A stretch of DNA of 64,000 nucleotides from Gigaspora rosea (GCA_003550325.1 QKWP01000074.1:474549-538548), one strand, 5' to 3'; shown: positions 11,842 through 23,283, numbered from the stretch's first letter. Notes: generated by a model from the letters alone, not told the origin. Numbers and translations: made by a program.

Positions 11842-12357
11842 CTTATACTACTAAATGTGAATACTGATCAAATAAAGGCATTTAGTAGACATCATTCACT
11901 TGGTGGTATTGCTTCATATCATACTTTTATGAAAGAAATTATGAATAATACAGTTGCGTTGATTTTACCAGGTAATTTTTAATTTTTATTTATTTTTATA
12001 TAAATATTAATTTACATATAAAATTTTATATTTGTTATTTATTAGATGAATCTTCAATATTACTATCAGATTTTTTAAACCCTTTAACATTTTTATCACC
12101 ACTTGCTACAATTTCAAATAATTAAGCATTCACCAAATTTATTCTAAGATTTTAAAGCCAAAACCTTTCAAACCATATGATACTTCAAACTATTTATCAG
12201 TCTACTCAAAAAACCTATTGCAAAATTGTTAAGGAAGAGACTCAAGAAATCCTTCCAGCTGTTGATTTGATTCTTCTCAAACACCTAGAATTATTGTTGA
12301 AAATTGTTCAACCTGTCAAATCAAAATAAAAATTACTATGAAATGATGTATTGGTAT

Positions 12358-12535
12358 AGGACCCTGAAATATACATAAATAGGTCAGGTTAACTATAGGG
12401 ATACTAAAAAAAGAAAGATTTGTAGAAAAACTTCAAAAATAAGCAAAAAATTACTATAAATAGAAAAAATCTGTATAAAAAACCTCAAAAATAAGCAAAC
12501 TCATACCTGATCTATCTATATATATTTTGGGTCCT
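12358..12535. mobile_element. 178-base MITE, AGGACCC ends, copy 2 (inverted)
   Basis: Same family as 10927-11106 but in the opposite orientation: the interior AAGCAAAAAATTACTATAAA reads as the complement of copy 1. Ends are AGGACCCTGAAATATACAT and the inverse of ATATATTTTGGGTCCT. The duplication is ATTGGTAT (12350-12357) versus ATTGGCAT (12536-12543), one mismatch in eight, so this insertion is somewhat older. Confidence 0.75.
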
Positions 12536-12704
12536 ATTGGCATCATGAGATTTCTTTGTAATATAAATTAATATGAATTAAATATTTTTGCATTTTAAAT
12601 GTATTCGCACTTTTACGTAAGATTTTTCTAGCCAATTAAATGAGAATTTTAGTGTTTTTGATTTATTATACAATATTTTTTCAACTCTTATTATAACGAA
12701 ATAT

Positions 12705-12830
12705 TATTATATTGGATATTTGGACAATTTGGACATTTTAACATTTGGACAATGTCCAATTGTCCAAATAATTTTGATTAGACATAGTAACTTTTTTTAT
12801 TGGACATTAAAAAAAATCAATAAATTAATT
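12705..12830. repeat. TTGGACA-rich transposon end, left piece
   Basis: A cluster of TTGGACA / TGTCCAA heptamers in both orientations resembles subterminal transposase-binding arrays of DNA transposons. A second cluster with the same heptamer sits at about 15280-15475. The two could be ends of one decayed 2.75 kb element or two separate relics; no matched duplication was found. Confidence 0.45.
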
Positions 12831-12869
12831 TAATTTTGGCCTAATGGACTCTTTCTGACAATCACTTGA

Positions 12870-13485
12870 ACCAAAATTTTTACTACCGGAAAAACAAATT
12901 TTGTTGGAGAGTTGTGGCCTGTATAGTGGTTTGTCTAGAGGTCAACGTTTTTCTATCGCAGACTCCTCTATAAGGAAGTTTGGCATGCAAGCCAAGAGAG
13001 TTATTATACAAGATAACTGGCAGGAGGTGCCTTTGTATGAAAAATCTTGGTGTAGTGTTGGGGTAAAGCCCAACACGTCGATGAAGCTTTCTGGTCGTTA
13101 CTTCAAAGAAGAACACAGAGTAAACAACAAATTATATGTTTTTCCTAAGCCGCACTCCTTTACCTTAGCAAGTGGTTCCTTTTTTACTTCTTTTCCGCTT
13201 CCTGACTGATCTTCCAAAATTTTTCAAAAAAAGTGGGGATTTGGCTTATCCCCTCCAAAAGATTGGCATTGTTTATTTTCCAAATTCGGACAATCTAGTG
13301 GATTGCAACATATGTTTAGATACGGCGCTAGTACACAAGATCGGGTTATCCATTTGTCAATTGGAAGGTTGGAAAGAAACTTAATGTTTAGTCTTAGCTT
13401 TACAATAGAGATATACAAATGTTGCATTTGTTATACAATTTTTTACTTTTACCTGGCACAGGTTATAATAGTGTATTTATCATAG
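12870..13485. other. GC-richer block with short open frames, unidentified
   Basis: This block has clearly more G and C than its surroundings and open frames on both strands (12901-13209, 13172-13384 and 13303-13485 plus; 12883-13116 and 13224-13427 minus). The plus-strand products do not join into a recognisable domain. It may be cargo of the TTGGACA element or a retroposon or gene fragment. No function is proposed. Confidence 0.3.
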
Positions 13486-14400
13486 ATTGTTTTCTTCTCT
13501 TTTTTTTTCTTTCTTTTTTCTTTTCTTTCTCTTTTTCTTTGTATTAGTTGTTGTTTTTGTGGTTTTCGTATAGGTATCTCCCCCTTTTAAACTTCCTTTT
13601 TTTTTTCTTTGATCGTAAGTTTTTTCATATAGTAGTTAGAAGTTTTCTTTTTACTTGGGAAGTTAAGAAAAGAAGGTTTATAATTAAGAAAAGGGGAGGC
13701 AATCATGATAAGCAGGACGTAAAAGCCTTCTGGTGATATATTAAGTTTTCAGTTGCAGGAAAAATTAATATAGAGGTGAAGTTTACAATAGCAGATCGAA
13801 CATGAGTAATTTGGACTTTTTGTCGCAAAGAGCCGGGTTAGCTAATACTTGTTGAGATTAGCCATAGTCATTTGACCATTAATTTATACTTGTATGAAAT
13901 AGATATGAAATAGATTAAAGTATATAGACTAATAAAAGTATTGGCATGACTGCCGAAGTTTAACTTTAATTTAATTTTGGCCTAAATTAAACTTAATTTA
14001 GACCAATATTTACTAAAACAAAAATACTTTAATATACTGTATATTTAAAAAGTATACTGATAATAATAATTATTATTATTATTATAAAAATATGCATATG
14101 TACATATATATTCATACTATTGGATCAATTTAAATTTTATTACAATATTTATATTTAATATTGGCTAATATAATATGATTAATCAACCAGAATTTTAGAA
14201 ACTATAAAATGATTGTATTTCAAAAAGAATAATAACAATAGTTGATTTTATTTTTAATTTTAAATAAAGGCATATTATAAAAAAAAGTACACCAACACAA
14301 AAAATTAGGGGTGATTTATTTTCAGATATAATTAATATTTGGTTAATTGCAAATAGTTATTATAGTAAAGTCAAGATTCTGCTATATAAATAAATAATTG
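13486..14400. other. Intergenic, pyrimidine tract then AT-rich
   Basis: 13490-13545 is a CTTTCTTTTT pyrimidine tract. About 13960-14000 carries TTTAATTTAATTTTGGCC-type inverted words, and a TTA/ATT triplet run sits near 14062-14085. No gene or bounded element was recognised. Confidence 0.4.
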
Positions 14401-14900
14401 GCACTTAGAGAAGTGCAGTAAATTATGTGATTAGGATCTACATAGGTTCTGACCCTCTCTCCTAATAATAAGACTATTGACCAATCAAATTTTATAATAT
14501 TTAAAAAAAACTCAAAAATGTCTTTGACCTGAAAATATGCTACCCCACAATTGACAAAATTCGCTACATAGTAAAGTCTACATTTTACTAAGCAAATTGA
14601 TGAAAATTGCTTAAGTAAACTTATTTAGCGGATCAAAATACACTTATCATAAAATTTTCATAAGTATTAGAGAATTTTTTATTAATTGACTTTAGATTTT
14701 TACTTCTACAGAAAAATTAAAATTTTTTAAAAAAATATATTCACCCCACAATCAACAAAAGTCATTACATAGTAAAGTCTAAATTTTACTAAGCATATCG
14801 ATTAAAATTACTTAAGTAAACTTATTTAGCTAGTCAAAATATACTTACCACAAAATTTTTATAAGTATTAGAGAATTTTTTATTAATTGACTTTTGATTT
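14401..14900. repeat. AGAAGTGCAG repeat family, copy 1
   Basis: It starts AGAAGTGCAGTAAATTATGT and carries GACCCTCTCTCC, TTGACCAATCAAAT, GTCTTTGACCTGAA, TACCCCACAATTGAC and CTACATAGTAAAGTCTA in the same order as the element at 22424-23025. An internal direct duplication (about 14545-14700 versus 14740-14900) repeats the CACAATTGACAAAA to TTATTAATTGACTTT segment. Likely one arm of a foldback whose partner arm is lost. Confidence 0.6.
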
Positions 14901-15279
14901 TTACGTTTAACAGAAAAATTTTTATATATGATCATCATACAAAAAAATTTTTATATAGAGGCAAAAATATGCCATTGATAAAGATTTTTGAGAACATATT
15001 CAATTTTGGCCAAAATTTTGTAGCATATAGGTCAAACTCTTCTATTTATGGTAGTGAAACTTTAAAGCTACAAATTATATTAAAAAAATCTACTTGTATA
15101 TATAGTCAATTTTCCTAGAACGATTGAGAGTTTTCTAGGTAGTACAATATAAATAATATACAATAATATATTATCATCACCTAATTTCAATTAAATGTTA
15201 TTGTAAAAAAATTAGTAATGTGATCACTATTAAAATGTAGATCATTGTACTCTACTTTTAAAAGTTCAATCATATTATT
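14901..15279. other. AT-rich intergenic, no gene seen
   Basis: A continuation of the decayed repeat at 14401-14900 with no bounded feature. The 74-codon plus-strand frame (14894-15118) is low in complexity and not called. Confidence 0.35.
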
Positions 15280-15475
15280 AAAACTGTCCAATAAAATTAT
15301 TGGACATTTGAACATATGTCCAATTGACAATTTGGATATATGTCCAATAATCTTACAATTTATTTGGACATTGTCCAATGCCTGAAGGTCCAAAAAATTA
15401 TTTGGACATTTGGACTATGTCCAAATGTCCGAATGTCCAATTAAATTTATTTAGACTTGTCCAATGCCAACCCTA
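15280..15475. repeat. TTGGACA-rich transposon end, right piece
   Basis: At least ten TTGGACA / TGTCCAA heptamers in both orientations occur before a boundary reading GCCAACCCTA. The inverse, TAGGGTTGGC, resembles the TAGGGTTGG terminus of the hAT-type miniature element at 51525-51835. Subterminal repeat clusters of this kind are typical of hAT ends. The matching end may be the cluster at 12705-12830, or lost. Confidence 0.5.
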
Positions 15476-16320
15476 ATAACAATTATTTCACGCCTAAAAA
15501 AGATAGAATTTTTAATTTTTTGGTGAAATAATATATTTATCTGAAAAATAATGTATTTGATTAAACCTGTTACAATTTTGGTGACAAAAGTGTGATTAAA
15601 TAACATATAAATTCCCATCATACAATCTTATTGGGATGTGGAATAAGTTTTGCTAATAAAATAAAATATTTTTAAAGTAATTGTCTGCAAGTTAATTATA
15701 ACTAATTTTAATTGTAAAATTACTACTATTAACAATCTATTTAATATGAATAAAATAAAATCAATTTTATAATCTATAAATTGAAAGTCTGAAATTTGTT
15801 ATAATAAAACAGAATGAAACCTAAGTTACTACTGTACTACCGGTAGCTAGTAAAATTTGCTATATTGAATATAATCTGAATTTAATTTAGGATTTAGAGT
15901 AAAATTTAAGTTTAGCTATATGTTTTTATTATAGAAAAGCTGTTTTTAACCCTTATTTATCTATATAGCAGATTTTACTCTATATAGCAAATTTTACTAG
16001 CTAGTAACTCAGATTTTATCCTGTTGTATTAAAATAAATCATTTTGTACAATAATTAAATATAGCTATATCACTTTATAACTGCTTCTTTATAATTACAA
16101 CCTCTATACAATTATACTAATTTATGCCTCCAACTTTTTAAATAATAAATTTTTTCTTTATAATAGCAATATATATATAATCACTATCTCATATTTTTAT
16201 ATAACCAAATATTAAATATATATAGTATTTACCTTTTATAATTAAAAGATATTGTTTTCAATGCCCCAAACCAATATTTACCAATAAAAATTTAGAATCT
16301 AATATGTAAATAGGGAATAG
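15476..16320. other. AT-rich intergenic
   Basis: No gene. Segments around 15835-16010 contain an inverted pair of GCTAGTAAAATTTGCTATAT-type words, again a decayed foldback. Nothing else can be supported. Confidence 0.4.
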
Positions 16321-16936
16321 AAATTTGTCGCACCTGTGACATGTTGCACCCCTGATTTTGACCAATCAAATCGCACGATTTTGTAAACAAAATTTTAAGT
16401 TTTAAAAATTAAAAACTTTACTAGTAAAATATAAAAATAAATAAATGATATCAAAGCATATAATGTAAAATTTTATTCTGAACAACTTTTTTTAAGTCAT
16501 AAAGATAGATTGTCTTAGTGAAAGAATAACTTTTTATAAGAAAAATTAAAAATTTTAATCGTTAGCACATATAAAACTTTTTTTTACTAATATAATCTAT
16601 ATTTATGTTTAAGTATTACATGTAAAATTTTATGTTAAGCAACTTTTTCTAAGTTAAAATAGTAAATTGTTTTAGTAAAAAAAACTTTTATATGTGCTAA
16701 CTTTGAAAATTTTTGATTTTTCTTATAAAATGTTTTTTTACTAAGACAACCTATCTTTATGACTTAGAAAAAGTTGTTCAGAATAAAATTTTACATTATA
16801 AAATATGTTATTTTATATATATTTTATACTTTATTAAGTAAATTTTAAATTTTTAAAAAATAAAATTTTTTGCCTATAAAATCGTGCGATTTGATTGGTC
16901 AAAGCAGGGGTGCGACATGTCGCGGAAGCGACAAAT
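16321..16936. mobile_element. Foldback element with ATTTGTCGC ends
   Basis: The arms match over about 70 bases: ATTTGTCGCACCTGTGACAT and, at the other end inverted, ATTTGTCGCTTCCGCGACAT, both leading to GCACCCCTG then TTTGACCAATCAAATCGC and ACGATTTT. Inward the arms keep weaker complementarity (AAGTTGTTCAGAATAAAATT). About 616 bases, no coding capacity. No unambiguous duplication was found. Confidence 0.65.
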
Positions 16937-17446
16937 TTATTTTTCTATATAAATATACTAATGTACCAAAAATAGGCTATATTTAAAATAAACTTCCCAT
17001 AATTAACAATAGTCACTATATAGTAAAGTTCAAATTCTATTATATAAATTATTATTATTACTTATTCTGTATAAACTTATTCAAGAGATAAAATACACAT
17101 ACTATACAATTTTTAGCAAGATAAAAAACATTTTATTGTTTGACTTTTAATTTTTATATTTGATAAAAAAATTAAAATTTGCTAAAAAAATATATTTGAC
17201 AGATATAAAAATTAAAAGTCAAATAATAAAAACATTTATAATTTGTATGAACATTTCAGAGAAACATATGTGCAGATTTGTATAATTGGGCCTTTATAAC
17301 TGGTCCCCAAAATTTTTAATGATCTACAAAAAGTCACATATTGACTGGGTGTAAATAAAATAGTACCCCAGATCACATGTCAAATTCATTGACTTACCCA
17401 AAAAATATTAGAATATATATAAAAAACAATAAATGCAATCATAAAC
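16937..17446. other. AT-rich intergenic, repeat fragments
   Basis: Contains another degraded piece of the ACTATATAGTAAAGTT repeat family (about 17000-17230) with a small internal inverted repeat around TTGACTTTTAATTTTTATAT. No gene. Confidence 0.4.
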
Positions 17447-17661
17447 CCAATGAATGCCCATCTCACAAAAGGTCATACCAGCACAGAACCTATACATTCA
17501 GCTGCCTTTGCAGCCTTCCCGACCAATTACACTTTGACTCTAACAATTGCCCACCAATAGGCCAAGCCCTTCGAAAAATTAGCATTTGGTCCACAATGTG
17601 GATCAAATACAGTACACCTACAAACAATATTTTAACTATCCAAATCTAGGTGAGTCTTGAC

Positions 17662-18489
17662 CAGTGTTTAAAATTTAATGTTCTCATGGTTCTCAATGAA
17701 CATTTAAATTTTTTTAAGAACATTGATATTTAGAAAGGTTCTCTTATTTGATGGTTCAAAGAGAACATTTATAAAATTTTTATGTTCTAGATTTATTAAT
17801 AAGAACAATAAATTATATAAAATGTTCATCAATTTGATAATGTAATTTGATCATGACAAATTCTGCATAAATATATATATGTATATACATATCTGATATG
17901 TACATATGTATATACATACTATGTATAGCACATATATTTAAAGTTGCACAATATAGATAACAAATAAATATTAAGAAAATCATCTTTAAAGATTTTTAAA
18001 ATAAAACATTCATTAATTGTGCAAGAGTATTATTATTATATAGATAATTTGTGTCAAATGATATGCTAATACTAAGCAAGCAAAAAGATACAAAGTATTT
18101 GTTAGTATGAAATTTAAATAGTTAAATAACAAAGTAATTTGATTCTAATTTATCACATTAACCAATAGTAGCATCAGTAAAATATTATAGAAAGTCTTGT
18201 TTTATTATAAGCAAATATGAAAAGCACTTGAAATTTAACAAAATTATTAGAAATTGAATTGTATAATATATTGTATTATGTTGAAAAAATATAAAGAATT
18301 ATATACAAACTTTAAAAAATTATTAATGAACTTAGTATGTGAATTGTAAGTATAGAATATGAACATTTTTTAAAAATTAATATTCAATTTATTTAATATA
18401 TAATGAACATTAAAAAGTTTTTGAGAACAATAAAAATTTAAATTATGTTCTTTTGAGAACATAACTTTAGATTTGAATGTTAAACACTG
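17662..18489. mobile_element. 828-base hAT-type element, CAGTGTTTAA ends
   Basis: Ends CAGTGTTTAA and, inverted, CAGTGTTTAACATT, with the 8-base duplication GTCTTGAC at 17654-17661 and 18490-18497. These are hAT hallmarks. Subterminal GTTCTCATGG / GAGAACAT words occur near both ends. No transposase frame, so it is non-autonomous. The terminal pattern (CAGTGTTnnAAAT then TTCTCATG) is shared with 31657-32075. Confidence 0.8.
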
Positions 18490-18528
18490 GTCTTGACCAG
18501 TTTAGGTCACAGATAAATTAGTCTGAGC

Positions 18529-18659
18529 TAGAGATGGGCACCATGCACATAACTGCATGCATGCATGCAATTAATTCTTTGGTCAAAACATGCATGCATG
18601 CAAAAAATGCATGCGCATGTGCATACTAAAATGAAAATTTTGTATTTTGCCCATCTCTA
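18529..18659. mobile_element. 131-base hAT-type MITE, TAGAGATGGGCA ends
   Basis: Perfect 12-base inverted ends TAGAGATGGGCA / TGCCCATCTCTA with the 8-base duplication GTCTGAGC at 18521-18528 and 18660-18667. The interior is built of GCATGCATGC and ATGCGCATGTGCAT alternating purine-pyrimidine stretches. It sits in the 3' part of the poly-A retroposon, 32 bases after the end of the larger hAT element. Confidence 0.85.
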
Positions 18660-18811
18660 GTCTGAGCTTCTATTCTTGCATGTAATTTATATGTATTTGT
18701 CCTTGTACAATTTAAGTTTTTACACATTATATGTAATTACTTATATAAATTACCCAATAAAGATATAAGCAAGGCCTCACCTTAAAAAAAAAAAAAAAAA
18801 CCAATGAATGC

Positions 18812-20429
18812 AATTATACCAATGAAGTAAAATAAAAAATAAGAATGACAAAAGTTGTATGACCATTTTTTTTTTATAAATTATTAAAAATATACATTTG
18901 TATTATTATTTTTTGTAATTATTTCAGAATAAAGATCTAATTTCTAAAAAAATTGTACATTATATATGTATAATACTATTTCTTAATTTTGTATAGCCTT
19001 TTCGATTTAAGTTAGATTTTTTGACTAAAAAATTCTTATTTCTTGCTTGTTATTTGAATTTGTTATTTTGCAGATTATTAATTCAGTATTTGGAGTATGC
19101 TTATATTGGGACGCACATGGGTATTATTTCAAAATCAATATGCTATTTTAAAAAAATGCAATTTTTGAAATAACGCCCATGTGCATTATTTTGAGTAAAT
19201 ATGGTATATAAATAAAGACCTAGCTAGCTAAGTTTCACACATTACTGTAATATGTTTCATTGTAAGATCTAATGGGCATTCCAAGTTTAAATTTAGGTAG
19301 TATATGTACTATATGTATTTTTAAGATCTGTTTAGCAATAAGTAATTAATACATGCAAGTATTTTATTAGCAAATATTTATATTTTACGTAATATGCAAT
19401 AGACTATAAATTTACTATTATATATTTAAATTTGTATTTTATTTATTGCGACATTATAAAAACCTTTTAATACAATTTTATAATATATTATGAATATATA
19501 ATTAAAAGTGCTATTAGTTTTCTGCTTTAAACCTATAATGCTTTGCCTTTATTTCAATAAATTAATTATCTGTAAATAAGCTTGCTGTTAAAATAGGTAT
19601 CTTCGAAGTAATTTCAGTAAAATAATACAGACTCTATTATACATTGTGAATTTGAATAACTAATATTTCGTCATATTCAATCTCAGAATAAGGCAGTTCT
19701 TAACACACAGGTCGAATTTTAAATTTTCTCTCAGAAATTTTAAAATTTGACTATAATACTTTCAAAGCAACTTAAGATAATATGCTATAAATATTATCTT
19801 TTAAATCTGATTCATATTTTTTTCTAACCAATCTTAGACCTGCAATATAAAGTATTAAATTATTATATATTGATTTTGCAATATATTACCACTATGAAAA
19901 TCTTTATGTTTACTACTTTAACTTATGTAATCATAAGTATTTTCCTTGTCACTTTGCCACCTACCACGTTGCTGAAAACGCTGAGTCAAATCTTCTTTCA
20001 CAAATCTTTTGAATGCTTTCTAATCTATTAAAAAGAATCTACTCAATTACATATTCATAAGATGTGGTTTCAAATTGAAAGATTTTTAGTACAATTATCA
20101 ACATTCTTACTTCTGCTTGTCCATCCTTGTATTTTTAATAAATACAGAAGATTCTGTAGTTTGCAATTTATAGTGGGTCTAACATTTTGGTGATCTTGTA
20201 TATATTTATTTATGGTATAATCAAAAATATTTAACTATAAGTTTTAATTAATTTTAGTATTTTCTGAGTCTTTAAAATTCTGTACATATGATTGGATATC
20301 AACTGTTTGATGCACCTATATTATTGTGTAATGATCTATATATAGTCAAATTTAGATGTGTCAAAAATTTTAGGGTGATCTACAAATCCACTGATATGTA
20401 TGCATTTTGAGCTTTTAAACATATTTACT
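18812..20429. other. AT-rich intergenic with one small inverted repeat
   Basis: An inverted repeat at about 19085-19205 (GGGACGCACATGGGTATTAT versus ATAACGCCCATGTGCATTAT) resembles the core nested in the foldback at 60234-61450. Otherwise no gene, RNA or bounded element was recognised. Confidence 0.4.
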
Positions 20430-20745
20430 TAAACAGGTTTGCATTATTTTACCAACAATCACTTCACTGACATAACATTTCATTGACAAATACTTAACAA
20501 CAAGTTTATTTTACTAGCAGTTTGTTTCACCAAAGCATATTTCATAACAAGTTTTTTTTATAAAAAGCACACTAAATTTAGCTCTAATTCTATCTAGTTC
20601 TACTCTGATCCTAATGACAATGACCAGAATTATTTTGTCTGAGAAATGAGCTTCATAAAATAAATTGTCAGTAAAATGAACTTGTTGGTGAATAATTGTT
20701 GGTGAAATGTTATATTGATGAAGTTATTGTTGATTAATTGATTGC
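20430..20745. mobile_element. Foldback with TGACAA-repeat arms, short member
   Basis: The left arm has ACCAACAATCACTTCACTGACATAAC and ATTGACAAATAC-type units; the right arm has the inverse (TTGTCAGTAAAATGAACTTG, TTGGTGAATAATTGTTGGTG, GATTGCCATCC). This matches the family at 3430-4320 with shorter arrays. ACTTAAA flanks both sides and may be the target duplication. Confidence 0.55.
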
Positions 20746-22066
20746 CATCCACTTAAATACTTATAATTGATTTATACAGTATAGTAAAATTTTGGACTTT
20801 ACTATGTAATAACTACTTGTGATTGTTAAAAAACCTCTTATCTAAAAATAAGTTACTCTGATTTTTTGTATAACTTTTTGACCAAAAAAGGTGCTTTATT
20901 TTTAGATATACATAGTATACTATTGTTCTTACATTCATGTAATAAATATAAAAGACAAATAAATATTCATAATAGATACAAAAATATTATTTAATAAAAA
21001 AATTATTAGTTTAAAATTAACCAATCAGATTATTTTAAGTAAATAGATAAATATTAAAAAATTTTTATTTATAATTATACCTCTATATAATTACAAATTT
21101 AGCTTCACTTAAAAGTGTGATTATAAATAAATATAACTGTAATTATGTTATTGAATAGTAATAAAAAAAATATTTTTTTTATACTTACCAACTATAATAA
21201 TAAAATAAAATTTAAGATCTGTCTTAATTATGAAAAGTTCACAGGTTTTAATTCTAATTTATTTTAAAGAAAAAAAGAATATGGGCACAGTCAATTATTA
21301 ACTATTTTTTTGTAGATTTTGTTTGTTTTTAGTAATATATTAAAAATTTTTTCAAGTTGTTAGCTATTTATAGATCGCCTGGGGTTCTATAAAACAACTT
21401 TTTTTTATACAAAAAATTTTTTGCTAAATTTTACTATATATAAAACTATATTCTAATATACCCTTACTCTAATATTAAAAAGATTTAATTTTTATTAAAT
21501 AAAAATTGTTTATTTTGTTTATTTTATTTTATTCATTGTAGATTATAGATAATAATTATTTATAGTTATTATTAGTTATTTTCAAAGTAAAATTACTTAA
21601 AATTTTATTAAAATAACCTATTTAAAATTGTAATTAAAATGTGTTTAGGTCTAAAAAAATTTAATATGCATATATTTTTAAACAAATTTATTAATTATTA
21701 AAGCCTAAATAAGCTTTGAACAATCTTGAATATTTGAATATTTTGAACATAGACAAGGTCAAAAAGGCTTTGGACAGCCAAAATGTACAATACTGCTTTA
21801 GATTACATATTTATAAGACCATTTATATTGGGATTAATTCAAAAATTTATGATTAACATACTCATGATTCTGTTGCTGGTTATTTTAATATATAAATCAA
21901 TTCTAGAGTATTTTTTACTATATTATAAATTAATTTCTATATTTGATAATATCTAGGGCTATCTCTTAAATAGTAAGTAATCACACCTGTGATTTTTCTT
22001 TATGCTAAATTATATACAAAATTTTTTAAAATCTAAGCTTCATGTAACAAAACTTGTAATATAAAT
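20746..22066. other. AT-rich intergenic, no gene seen
   Basis: A fragment of the TAGTAAAATTTTGGACTTTA repeat family lies near 20783-20840. The remainder is A/T low-complexity sequence without bounded features. Confidence 0.4.
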
Positions 22067-22080
22067 AGCCGATCAACTTT

Positions 22081-22345
22081 TTTATTTATTTATTTATTTA
22101 TTAATGTCAAGTACAGAAATAGGATAGTAAGTTACAATTATATCAGGATGATATATAAAGAAATACTATATTTAAAATTTCTAACTAATCATCTAATAAT
22201 CTATGCAATAGGACAAGCCTATCACTTGTAGTCAGGGCTAACCATTAAACTGCTACAGAAAGAAGATATGACATTTTACCTCATACTTTTCTATTTTAAA
22301 CTAAAAGGTTAAATTTTTAGTTTAAGAAGGCTAGAGGAAACCAAA
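22081..22345 (-). mobile_element. 265-base SINE-like retroposon with AAAT tail
   Basis: A perfect 14-base duplication AGCCGATCAACTTT flanks it (22067-22080 and 22346-22359). On the minus strand it runs from about 22345 and ends in a run of AAAT units (TTTATTTATTTA on the plus strand, 22081-22102). Internal TGGTTAGCCCTGA is A-box-like; a convincing B box was not found. Size, tail and long perfect duplication indicate recent target-primed insertion. It is unrelated in sequence to the GGGTGTGGC family. Confidence 0.75.
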
Positions 22346-22423
22346 AGCCGATCAACTTTAAAATAAATTCGAACTTTTATTTTTATCTTTTATATGAAAT
22401 TATATTCTATATACATACTTAGA

Positions 22424-23025
22424 GAAGTGCAGTAAATCACGTAATTGGGGTTTACATAGGTTCTGACCCCCTCTCCCCTAGTGATAGGACTATTGACCAA
22501 TCAAATTTAAAAAAACTCAAAAACGTCTTTGACCTGAAGATAAGCTACCCCACAATTGACAAAAGTAGCTACATAGTAAAGTCTAAATTTTACTAAGCAA
22601 ATCGAACAAATTGATTAAGTAAACTTATTTAGCAGATCAAAATACACTTACTACAAAATTTTCATATGTATTGGATTATTTTTTATTAATTGACTTTTGA
22701 TTTTTACGTTCGACGAAAAAAATTAAAATTTTTTAAAAAAATATATTCGACAAACATAAAAGTTAAAATTTAAATAATAAAAAGTTATCTAATACTTATG
22801 AAAATTTTGTGATAAGTGTATTTTGATCTGCTGAATAAGTTTACATAATCGATATTTTCGATTTGCTTTAAAATTTAGACTTTACTATGTAGCAACTATC
22901 TGCGATTAACTAAAAATTGATTTTCTTCAATATGATTGGCTATTTATACTATATATATATAGGACGTGATATTTGGGGACCCCCACCCCCTAAAAAATTA
23001 CGCGAATTTCTGCACTTCCCTTACA
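22424..23025. mobile_element. AGAAGTGCAG foldback element, copy 2
   Basis: Left end AGAAGTGCAGTAAATCACGT; right end inverted GAAGTGCAGAAATTCGCGT; both lead into a run of G and C (GGTTCTGACCCCCTC versus GGACCCCCACCCCC). Inner arms TACATAGTAAAGTCTAAATT and its inverse near 22870-22890 confirm fold-back symmetry. The left arm is colinear with 14401-14900. The 68-codon frame at 22917-23123 runs through the right arm and is not a gene. Confidence 0.65.
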
Positions 23026-23283
23026 AATTAGCTATTTTTAATAATTATACCAATTTTGCAAAATTTTCTGCTTCATTTTCAATTTTCTTACTATGCTTCA
23101 ATTCTAACTATAATAAAGTTTAGCAAGAAATATAAAATTTAACATAAAAAATAACTAATTATTTTATGTTTGTATTTTTTATTCATAAAATTTTGACTTC
23201 ACATAAGAACTATTTTTTCGATTTATGTATGTATTTTACTAATTTTATACTTATTTATTTATTAATAAATATAAAAAAAAATA

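Larger units (their letters stand above)
9840..12120 (+). pseudogene. Crypton-like tyrosine recombinase (DUF3504/ZMYM2-like) relic
   Basis: An acidic leader (…NNNDTCETANIEEGQTKD, about 9875-9940) appears to be followed by an intron ending near 10013. A segment at about 10020-10280 has the feel of the N-terminal helical part of DUF3504 or ZMYM2/QRICH1-like proteins (IKYIMDYSKVVDTKHNTQT, then a stop). A middle segment follows at 10345-10550 (SLTHDKIVQILNHESF). The C-terminal recombinase-like motif is split: NYSLRKTAIQIL at about 11505-11540 and IKAFSRHHSLGGIASYHTF at about 11868-11925. In-frame TGA codons occur near 10110, where Trp is expected, and near 10277, with frameshifts elsewhere. One small element lies in the middle of the frame and another interrupts the motif. 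Family assignment rests on motif memory; a plain hypothetical recombinase-like relic is the fallback. Confidence 0.55.
17458..18800 (+). mobile_element. Poly-A retroposon carrying two hAT insertions
   Basis: The 11-base direct repeat CCAATGAATGC at 17447-17457 and 18801-18811 brackets a segment ending in a polyadenylation-like AATAAA (near 18761) and 17 A residues. Without the two nested DNA transposons the unit is only about 370 bases (17458-17661 plus 18498-18520 plus 18668-18800). A processed transcript inserted by target-primed reverse transcription fits. The source RNA is not recognised: the GC-richer 5' part (17458-17650) has neither a clear tRNA head nor a recognisable protein, so SINE and retrocopy both remain possible. 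Confidence 0.65.

Noticed and set aside
13548..13736. Small basic protein after the pyrimidine tract
   Set aside because: Short, low in complexity, with no recognised domain or exon context.
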